This document shows positions 1-5,424 of a stretch of DNA of 7,889 bases, piece by piece. Position numbers and translations under genes: made by a program. The DNA is from Euryarchaeota archaeon UBA111 (GTDB lineage: Archaea; Thermoplasmatota; Poseidoniia; Poseidoniales; Poseidoniaceae). The notes below the pieces were generated by a model, which searched no databases, was not told the origin of the DNA, and was given only the letters and a program-made list of their open reading frames with translations. Location of the stretch: contig DAWS01000015.1 in NCBI GenBank assembly GCA_002506025.1, forward strand, positions 1-7,889, in the 5' to 3' direction. Position 1 is the first letter of the stretch, and each line of letters begins with the position of its first letter.

Positions 1-794
1 ACGATAACATATAGCAGTGTAATCAAAAGTAGGGAAATAAGCATCCCCTGTGGTAGGTTCTTTTCAGGTTCCTTGACTTCACCACCCAGTGCTCCAGCCT
101 TGTAGATTCCAGCATAGGCAACAAATACCAGTGCAGCAGCCTCAGCAACCAAAACAGGGTCACTGGTTGCGACATCAAATGCGCCATCAATAGGACGGGA
201 AAACTCAAAACTTGCATCAAATAACTGAATTGCACAGATTATCAATATTAATAGGGTTGTAAGGGCAAGTATCGGTGTTTGAAACGCTTTAACTTTCTTT
301 ATACCAAGGATATTCAAGATTGTAATTAGTGCTAGCGCTGACATGATGACAAATGTGGAATTTGTTTCAATTTCAAGATAATTTGTTACCGCATACATGT
401 AAGCCGAAAACCCGATTAGAGCGAACGCTGATTTCAACAGGAATGAAGCCCATAAGCCGAGGCCGCTAATGGTTCCAATCAGGGGGCCATATGACCGCTC
501 AAGATAGACATAGGCTCCACCATTGACCGGCATAGCAGAGGCTAACTCAGACTTTGAAAGCGTCCCCGGTAAGAAGACAATACCAGCTAGGAGGAATGCC
601 AACCAAATACCTGTTCCCATTACGGAGGCAGCAAAGGATGGTAAAACAAACAATCCGGACCCAATACTTGCAGCAACGGTGACAATAATTACCCCGACCA
701 GCGTAAGTGAGCGTTTGATGGTTGATTTCACATCTGAGACTACACCAGTTAAGTCACCTTTCAATAATTTTCCAGCAGTAGATTTCACATCCAT
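1..794 (-). CDS. APC-family amino acid/polyamine-type permease, N-terminal part (runs off left edge)
   Basis: This is the first 264 residues of an integral membrane transporter; the frame is open to the window edge, so the C-terminal part (family members are usually 430-500 aa) is missing. Visible membrane spans lie at about 29-53, 61-78, 103-136, 147-164, 172-191, 212-232 and 250-264. The first span carries the family's broken-helix glycine motif (ASIGSGLFVLP, residues 42-52), and the loop after the sixth span has the typical EVKEPEKNLP segment (239-248). The ATG at 794 is preceded by a strong Shine-Dalgarno site. The roughly 28-residue cytoplasmic N-terminus repeats the short word DVKST (2-6 and 21-25). 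The gene lies 128 nt downstream of the ring-cleavage fusion gene on the same strand, so it may import an aromatic amine, amino acid or amide for that pathway. The substrate cannot be read from the sequence. The family is confident, the role is inferred. Confidence 0.88.
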   Translation of the reverse strand, partial: MDVKSTAGKLLKGDLTGVVSDVKSTIKRSLTLVGVIIVTVAASIGSGLFVLPSFAASVMGTGIWLAFLLAGIVFLPGTLSKSELASAMPVNGGAYVYLERSYGPLIGTISGLGLWASFLLKSAFALIGFSAYMYAVTNYLEIETNSTFVIMSALALITILNILGIKKVKAFQTPILALTTLLILIICAIQLFDASFEFSRPIDGAFDVATSDPVLVAEAAALVFVAYAGIYKAGALGGEVKEPEKNLPQGMLISLLLITLLYVI

Positions 795-922
795 AGTATC
801 ATCACCCTCAATTTGTATTTCGTTTGACAAGCGTTTGTAGCATTATCTACAGAGACTGGCAACGCCCGAAAGTAGTTATTGATTACTAATGAAATCGGTT
901 ATTTTTGGTCAGAATTGCTGAT
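795..922. other. Intergenic gap between the fusion gene and the permease
   Basis: This 128-nt, AT-rich spacer separates the fusion gene's stop from the permease start. Besides the permease ribosome binding site it holds no ORF of interest. I saw no convincing stem-plus-T-run terminator; the only pairing near the fusion stop is a 4-bp TCAG/CTGA stem, too weak to call. No clear -35/-10 pair was found. Read-through from the fusion gene into the permease is therefore possible but not shown. Confidence 0.4.
801..809 (-). promoter_or_regulatory. Ribosome binding site of the APC permease
   Basis: GAGGGTGAT on the minus strand is an extended match to the 16S rRNA 3' end, with 6 nt to the ATG at 794. 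It supports that ATG over neighbouring out-of-frame ATG and GTG triplets. Confidence 0.65.
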
Positions 923-2308
923 TTATATGCTGGCGATAACTTTCATCTCAACTGCGATAGGGGTTGGTAAGGCTCTTATTGCTAAAGTAGTCCTAGTTGG
1001 GCCTACTTTACCGAGTGTTTCAGCCCACACTTCGTTATAGCCCTTGAAATCTCTATCCATATCTATCAGAAACGATGTCACGTCAAGCACATTGTTGATC
1101 GATGAGCCAGCCTCCTCAAGAATTCTTGCGATATTATCGACAACTGCTTGTGTCTGCGCCTTGATATCGTAATTTAGCGCATTACCGTTTGAGTCGTGAA
1201 TTGGCCCGCCTGGTATCTCATTAGTACCCGGTTGTCTCGGCCCGACCCCTGACAGATAGAGCAGGTCACCCACCTTACGAGCGTGCGGGTATGCTCCTAC
1301 GGGTTTCGGGGCAGAATTAGTATTTACAGAACCCTCAGCTTCTGTTGGCTCCCACAAAGCGGGACCGTCACTTTGGTCAGTTTCAACCGTATTTATTGTA
1401 TCTAACACACCTCGTTCGCCACTGAAAACCTCGACATCATCTTCATCATATTCTTTATCTCCAAATCCTGAATGAGCTGGATTTAGGTTGACGACCGCGC
1501 AACCAGCGCCATGAATCGCTTCATATGCCAATACCTTCCCTGTTAGGTCGTTGCGATTGTCATTCATTGCCGATAACCACCACATTGGTTTGAAATTAAC
1601 CACCTTCTGGACACGAATTTGCTGTTGTATGGTTCGTGATAACTGCCCCACATCCTCGAGTCTACCAGCCGATAAAAATTCGAGAATTTTCTGATTCCAC
1701 TCGTCGTCTTTGAGTGAGTGAATTCGGTCATTCTCCGGCTCTATATGTTCGGTAAACATACGATTTGACAGCGACATGGCAGTTATTGCCACCGCCTTAC
1801 GACCGGTTTTCCTAACTATTTCCTTACAAGCCTTGGCCAAAACTGTGGTTTCGCTACGGTCAGCATAAACATTTGAAGAGACTATGACTGCTGGAATTTT
1901 GTTGTCTGGATTGAGCAGTGTCAAAGCAACCACAGAACCGACATCAATTGGAAACCCGCGATAATTAACACATCGACTTTGTAGTCCACGAGCTTTACTT
2001 TCCGCGTCCCACAATGCAGCAAACTCAGCATCGATATTGAATGAATAATGTATTGAACCTAGTTCATGAAAATCATGGTCAACCATGACCCATTCAGGAT
2101 TTGGATCAGATATCAGTTGATGGCCGATGATACTCGGCCAAGTTGTCGAGTAAATAATCAATAAATCTGCTTCACTATCTTTGATTATCTGTGCTGCATC
2201 ATCGTATGCCTGCCTTAATTTACCCCAACCTTCATTCAGATCAGGAGCTAATACAGTGTGTGGATGAACTGGAACAACGAAGGACTCCACAATTTCACCT
2301 GCTGACAT
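923..2308 (-). CDS. amnA-amnD: Fusion: 2-aminophenol 1,6-dioxygenase alpha-like (non-catalytic LigB-fold) + 2-aminomuconate deaminase (RidA/YjgF)
   Basis: A 461-aa protein with two domains. Residues 1 to about 277 match the alpha (AmnA/CnbCa-type) subunit of 2-aminophenol 1,6-dioxygenase, with a conserved NYRGFPIDVGSVVA segment near 115-128. The iron ligands of the catalytic subunit are replaced here: V14 for His, T56 for His, about K235 for Glu, and N182 for the catalytic His. It is therefore probably structural. An acidic, low-complexity linker follows (about 278-330). Residues about 332-461 are a complete RidA-fold domain closest to AmnD/NbaF 2-aminomuconate deaminase: KPVGAYPHARKVGDLLYLSG at its start, GPTRTT near 436-441, and R439 and E454 spaced like Arg105/Glu120 of RidA. 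AmnD releases ammonia from 2-aminomuconate to give 4-oxalocrotonate. The start chosen is the ATG at 2308, 7 nt after AAGGAGG. A frame-compatible ATG at 2341 would overlap the upstream gene by 31 nt and lacks such a site. The frame is continuous across the linker. The gene is tightly coupled to the catalytic subunit upstream. Confidence 0.87.
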   Translation of the reverse strand: MSAGEIVESFVVPVHPHTVLAPDLNEGWGKLRQAYDDAAQIIKDSEADLLIIYSTTWPSIIGHQLISDPNPEWVMVDHDFHELGSIHYSFNIDAEFAALWDAESKARGLQSRCVNYRGFPIDVGSVVALTLLNPDNKIPAVIVSSNVYADRSETTVLAKACKEIVRKTGRKAVAITAMSLSNRMFTEHIEPENDRIHSLKDDEWNQKILEFLSAGRLEDVGQLSRTIQQQIRVQKVVNFKPMWWLSAMNDNRNDLTGKVLAYEAIHGAGCAVVNLNPAHSGFGDKEYDEDDVEVFSGERGVLDTINTVETDQSDGPALWEPTEAEGSVNTNSAPKPVGAYPHARKVGDLLYLSGVGPRQPGTNEIPGGPIHDSNGNALNYDIKAQTQAVVDNIARILEEAGSSINNVLDVTSFLIDMDRDFKGYNEVWAETLGKVGPTRTTLAIRALPTPIAVEMKVIASI

Positions 2309-2310
2309 AA

Positions 2311-3207
2311 TCATGCCTCCTTGTATCGGTATACTGGCCATTCCACAATCGCATTGCCTGTGCCAATTATAGTCCCGTAACCGTGTAGTATGGCGGGATA
2401 TTTGGGGACCTCCAGAGTTGATAGTAACCAGGTAAACGCGCCGCCGTCGGTTTCAGCGATTGCCTGTTCAGTAAATTCGGGCATCTCGTCGATAATACGT
2501 TGACACTGACCAGTTTTCATGTAGTCTATGATTCGCATATCCCACAGGTGCATTGCGTGGCTAGTAATGTGTTCTTTACTCATATCTTCGGGTATTTCCG
2601 ACTCGGTAGTAAAATGCCGATGTGACAGTGAATTGCTGGCTAGAACAACAACTTTTTTTCCGCTTTCGATAATTGCTTCCCGCGTAACGCGACCTAACTC
2701 AACCATCATCTCTTGCATTACCTCAACCGAGTAGTATGCTCTGGAGCGGTTACTCGAAATTACGACCAATGGCTTGTCCCACTCTGGCCTAAACATGTGA
2801 CCAGTGGTTATGGTTCCATAATCGACTCTAAAGTCAGGATTAGTCATCATCTTAACCGCTAATCCTGCGCTGTGTGCTTTGTCATGAATTTGCTTCGCCA
2901 AGTCTACATCTACATTCATGTCATAATGATAGCGAAATAGGTTGGGGAACACGGGGTCTACGGATAGGCTTTGGAAATTTTCCAGACCGAGAAAATGGGT
3001 TCCAACATAGGTTTGCCAATGTGGTGAAAGAATTACTATTGCATCATAATCAACATCTTTTAGCGATTCTCTAAGTCGCTCATAGCCCCATCTGAGTTGT
3101 TCCCAACCACCCTCAGCCACAGGTTCATTTTGTTCAGGATTCTCTGCGTAAACCAAGTGTGGTGGGTGGGGTGCTAAACAGCCTGCAACAATCTCGCCCT
3201 GCGCCAT
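2311..3207 (-). CDS. amnB: 2-aminophenol 1,6-dioxygenase, catalytic (beta) subunit
   Basis: A 298-aa LigB-superfamily (class III) extradiol dioxygenase that would open the ring of 2-aminophenol beside the amino-bearing carbon, giving 2-aminomuconic 6-semialdehyde, using Fe(II) and O2. The resemblance to AmnB/CnbCb runs from end to end: an APHPPHLVY motif at the N-terminus, SPHWQTYVGTHFLG at 61-74, NPDFRVDYGTITT at 123-135, and GYGTIIGTGNAIVEW near the C-terminus. The expected iron ligands H14, H63 and E252 are all present, as is the likely acid-base H196 in SLSHRHF. Each is one residue later than in the reference numbering as I recall it. I start at the ATG at 3207 because the family's N-terminus begins there. 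A 315-aa version from 3258 would add 17 residues with no family counterpart. There is no clear Shine-Dalgarno site, so a short-leader or leaderless transcript is possible. Substrate range (2-aminophenol, substituted aminophenols or similar) is not certain. Confidence 0.9.
   Translation of the reverse strand: MAQGEIVAGCLAPHPPHLVYAENPEQNEPVAEGGWEQLRWGYERLRESLKDVDYDAIVILSPHWQTYVGTHFLGLENFQSLSVDPVFPNLFRYHYDMNVDVDLAKQIHDKAHSAGLAVKMMTNPDFRVDYGTITTGHMFRPEWDKPLVVISSNRSRAYYSVEVMQEMMVELGRVTREAIIESGKKVVVLASNSLSHRHFTTESEIPEDMSKEHITSHAMHLWDMRIIDYMKTGQCQRIIDEMPEFTEQAIAETDGGAFTWLLSTLEVPKYPAILHGYGTIIGTGNAIVEWPVYRYKEA
2316..2322 (-). promoter_or_regulatory. Ribosome binding site deciding the start of the AmnA-AmnD fusion
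   Basis: AAGGAGG on the minus strand lies inside the last codons of the catalytic-subunit gene and 7 nt before the ATG at 2308. Another ATG at 2314 overlaps the upstream TGA stop (ATGA) but is only 1 nt from the site, so 2308 is preferred. The arrangement implies coupled translation of the two dioxygenase subunits. Confidence 0.75.
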
Positions 3208-3296
3208 GTTACATGCTAGGAGTATGTTGCCTATATCATAAGCGGATGGAATATACATTCCCTAAGACTCAAACGACAGCGGTGATTGGGTAGATT
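3208..3296. promoter_or_regulatory. Divergent promoter region with a near-perfect palindrome
   Basis: This 89-nt gap separates the divergent starts of amnB (3207, minus) and the small membrane protein (3297, plus), so promoters for both should lie here. On the minus strand, TTATGATATAG (3241-3231) is an AT-rich box about 24-34 nt before the amnB ATG. It could be a bacterial -10 (TATGAT) or an archaeal TATA box. Next to it is GGAATATACATTCC (3248-3261), a 14-nt inverted repeat matching at 12 positions, a plausible operator. On the plus strand, GGTGAT (3281-3286) lies 10 nt before the ATG as a fair ribosome binding site. No good -35 element was found for either direction. Confidence 0.4.
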
Positions 3297-3797
3297 ATGG
3301 ACGATGGCAAAGTAGAGCCTGCTCCCTATGCAAGTTCGTCTAATGAATCTGATTTGGACAGGGTTAGAGGTTTGGATTTCAATACTGGTTTTCGACATAT
3401 CATTGCGCCAGCAGTATTTGGTATGGTATTTGGCATGATTTTCCAACTCTACATTGTCGAAAAATATGGTTGGCCTTCACCACCACAAGGCGCTATTATC
3501 GCATCAATCTTACTTTCTCCGCTGCTTTATTTTACTTTGGTGAGAGACCAGCCCTCACGATGGTATGAGTATACTCTAGGTTTGGCATTACCTGGATCGA
3601 TATTTTTCACGATGTGGTTTTCTGGCTGGGGTGCGGTATTTTGTGGTGGATACGGTGCTTTACTACTGTGGGTTTGGATTTCCACTTCTTGGGGTCGATT
3701 TGATTTGCCGCCATTTAGATACGGTGTATGGCACGCGTTTGCCGTTGACATCGGTGCTTTTTCAGGAGCGTTACTGGTTTACAGTATCGGGCTATGA
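3297..3797 (+). CDS. Small multi-span membrane protein of unknown function
   Basis: A 166-aa protein I do not recognise. A polar N-terminus of about 32 residues (acidic, with a serine/asparagine stretch) is followed by hydrophobic segments at about 34-54, 65-82, 92-108, 111-129 and 143-166, which suggests about five membrane spans ending right at the C-terminus. It is rich in Gly, Trp and Phe, with motifs such as YGWPSPPQGA (57-66) and WGRFDLPPFRYGVWHAF (132-148). It is the only plus-strand gene here. It is divergent from amnB across 89 nt and its stop overlaps the panB stop by 6 nt (3792-3797, GCTATGA region). The GGTGAT site 10 nt upstream supports the ATG. The sensible membrane-protein composition argues that it is real rather than a shadow, and nothing else codes across the same stretch. 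A role in transport or in the membrane near the catabolic genes would be a guess. Confidence 0.72.
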   Translation: MDDGKVEPAPYASSSNESDLDRVRGLDFNTGFRHIIAPAVFGMVFGMIFQLYIVEKYGWPSPPQGAIIASILLSPLLYFTLVRDQPSRWYEYTLGLALPGSIFFTMWFSGWGAVFCGGYGALLLWVWISTSWGRFDLPPFRYGVWHAFAVDIGAFSGALLVYSIGL

Positions 3798-4613
3798 AGT
3801 ATAACTCTCGGAATCATTCGGGAAATCTCCGGTCCTCACGTCCTCACAGTATTGCTTTACAGCACCGTCAATAGACTCTGCAAGGTTGAGGTATCTGCGT
3901 AAAAATCGAGGGGAGAAATCCATGGTTATACCAAGCAAGTCATGCAATACCAACACTTGGCCGTCACAATCTGGACCAGCACCAATGCCGATTGTTGGTA
4001 TATTGATTGCTTCACTCACCCGTTTTGCCAATTCGCGTGGTATTTTCTCCAAGACAATGGCAAAACATCCCGCCGCTTCTAGAATTTTCGCATCTTCGAT
4101 TAATTTAGTTGCTTCCGCATCCTCTTTTGCCCTTACAGTATAGGTGCCAAATTTGTAAATTGATTGAGGAGTTAACCCGAGATGACCCATGACTGGTATT
4201 CCAGCGGTGAGTATACGTTTAATCGATTCAACAATCTCTTCTCCTCCTTCCAGCTTTACTGCGTGACCTTCGGCCTCCTTCATTATACGAATTGCCGATT
4301 CTAAGGCAATTGCAGAGTTGCCTTGGTAAGTTCCAAACGGCATGTCAACAACAATCAGTGCTCGATCAACTGCTCGCTTCACACACTGCGCATGATAGAT
4401 CATGTGGTCAAGGGTCATGGGCACGGTAGTTACCTGTCCAGCCATTACATTGGAAGCGGAATCACCCACTAGAATAACATCTACACCACCATTGTCCACC
4501 AGTTTGGCGAGTGAATAGTCGTATGCAGTCAGCATGGTGATTTTTTCACCTGCTCGCTTCATTTCTTGGAGCGTGTGAGTCGTGACTTTTTTTGCTTGAC
4601 CGTGAACGGACAT
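3792..4613 (-). CDS. panB: 3-methyl-2-oxobutanoate hydroxymethyltransferase (ketopantoate hydroxymethyltransferase)
   Basis: A 273-aa cytosolic enzyme that transfers a hydroxymethyl group from 5,10-methylenetetrahydrofolate to 2-oxoisovalerate, making ketopantoate for pantothenate and CoA synthesis. It is full length (E. coli PanB has 264 aa). Visible hallmarks are the metal and substrate site residues D51 in VGDSASNVMAG, D90 in DMPFGTY and E122 in KLEGG, the HLGLTPQS segment at 144-151, the catalytic glutamate E189 in VLEKIP, and GIGAG at 209-213. The ATG at 4613 has AGGTGG (4626-4621) 7 nt upstream, and an in-frame TAG further upstream leaves no other ATG. It follows the Lon-domain gene by 52 nt and may share its transcript. 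Its 3' end overlaps the convergent membrane-protein gene by 6 nt. From memory, its end segments (RFLRRY, GDFPN) resemble Bacteroidota-type PanB. It has no obvious biochemical link to the aminophenol genes. Confidence 0.95.
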   Translation of the reverse strand: MSVHGQAKKVTTHTLQEMKRAGEKITMLTAYDYSLAKLVDNGGVDVILVGDSASNVMAGQVTTVPMTLDHMIYHAQCVKRAVDRALIVVDMPFGTYQGNSAIALESAIRIMKEAEGHAVKLEGGEEIVESIKRILTAGIPVMGHLGLTPQSIYKFGTYTVRAKEDAEATKLIEDAKILEAAGCFAIVLEKIPRELAKRVSEAINIPTIGIGAGPDCDGQVLVLHDLLGITMDFSPRFLRRYLNLAESIDGAVKQYCEDVRTGDFPNDSESYTS

Positions 4614-4620
4614 GGCCTTG

Positions 4621-4626
4621 CCACCT
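4621..4626 (-). promoter_or_regulatory. Ribosome binding site of panB
   Basis: AGGTGG on the minus strand lies 7 nt before the ATG at 4613, within the 52-nt gap after the Lon-domain gene. It supports the chosen panB start. No promoter or terminator could be recognised in the rest of that gap. Confidence 0.5.
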
Positions 4627-4665
4627 GCTTTTGAGTTTTGAAGGTCACGCTAGCCATTTTTGAGT

Positions 4666-5388
4666 TCAGACATCCATTTCGGCTAAGAATCTTGTAAGCT
4701 GTAAAAATACCTCTTTCAAATCTGGACAAGATAGTAGTTGATATTTATACTCTGGGTCACTGATAGTGAGGGCTGCGACGGCAAACATCGACGATGAACT
4801 TTCATCGATTACCATTTCGGTTCTGTCTTCGATCCAATCATCCAGGGCATCTTTTTCAATTTGTAAAATGCCGCCAATTTTGCTTAAGATTCCGTTGAGA
4901 GTGGCTTTCAATTCAGTTTGTTGAAATGGCGTTAATTCATGCTCATCATCGAGATAACTTACATCGGCTGAAAGGTATAATTTTGAATGTTCACTATCAT
5001 CAGGTATACGCTGCATAATGGTTTCCAAATCAGGTAGTATGCCCATTTCAGGAATTAAATCGGCCATGCTCTCGTCCTCGAATGGAGGTAGTGCTGGGTC
5101 AATAACTCGGTCTACTCTGAATCTCCTACGTCCAACAAATTCAATGAAGTGATTGCTGCCTTTGGTTTCGTGACTAATTATTTCCGCCTCGCATCCGAAG
5201 GTTCTGGGTCCGTTCCAACCGTTATGAAATGTCAATGGATCTGTCATTATCATGCCAAACGGTTTGTCATCCAGCAGGCAGTCATCAAGCATTTGCCGAT
5301 ACCGGGGCTCAAAAATTCTCAGGCTCTGAATTTCACCGGGAACCAACACCATTGGAAGAACAAATAATGGCAGGTTCTCGGCGGCCAT
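4666..5388 (-). CDS. Lon protease substrate-binding (N-terminal) domain protein, no protease domain
   Basis: A 240-aa protein with the Lon N-terminal/substrate-binding fold (PF02190 type). It opens with NLPLFVLPMVLVPGEIQSLR (5-24) and IFEPRYRQML, followed by the beta-rich core with FGMIM, FGCEAEI and the GRRRFRV segment near 106-112. The C-terminal third is helical and acidic. There is no AAA+ ATPase (Walker A) and no Ser-Lys protease domain, so it is one of the stand-alone Lon-domain proteins whose function is poorly known; some are thought to bind proteins or peptides. The ATG at 5388 sits directly before the first domain strand. No clear Shine-Dalgarno site precedes it, so translation may depend on read-through from the dehydrogenase gene 36 nt upstream. 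It lies between that gene and panB with short gaps, consistent with one transcript. Its relevance to aromatic catabolism is unclear. Confidence 0.88.
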   Translation of the reverse strand: MAAENLPLFVLPMVLVPGEIQSLRIFEPRYRQMLDDCLLDDKPFGMIMTDPLTFHNGWNGPRTFGCEAEIISHETKGSNHFIEFVGRRRFRVDRVIDPALPPFEDESMADLIPEMGILPDLETIMQRIPDDSEHSKLYLSADVSYLDDEHELTPFQQTELKATLNGILSKIGGILQIEKDALDDWIEDRTEMVIDESSSSMFAVAALTISDPEYKYQLLSCPDLKEVFLQLTRFLAEMDV

Positions 5389-5424
5389 AGAAGAAAATCA
5401 GCAGTTCTGCTTATCAAGATATGT

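Noticed and set aside
23..235. Minus-strand ORF of 70 aa
   Set aside because: It is an alternative frame of the APC permease, whose own frame has family motifs and continuous membrane spans.
523..840. Plus-strand ORF of 105 aa
   Set aside because: It lies antisense to the N-terminal part of the permease. The composition is not protein-like for any known family and the permease frame is clearly the real one.
2309..2341. Longer fusion-protein start at 2341
   Set aside because: It would overlap amnB by 31 nt and has no ribosome site at a suitable distance, whereas the ATG at 2308 has AAGGAGG 7 nt upstream.
3208..3258. Longer amnB start at 3258 (17 extra residues)
   Set aside because: The extra residues have no counterpart in AmnB proteins and would cover the palindrome and promoter-like box. 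The family N-terminus (M-x-QGEI) begins at 3207.
3231..3446. Minus-strand ORF of 71 aa overlapping the membrane-protein gene
   Set aside because: It is antisense to the start of the plus-strand membrane protein and spans the divergent promoter. It has no recognisable domain and no convincing start site.
5399..5412. Inverted repeat AGCAG/CTGCT between amnC and the Lon-domain gene as a terminator
   Set aside because: It has only a 5-bp stem with a 2-nt loop and no T-run. It is too small to be a functional hairpin and the downstream gene is close.
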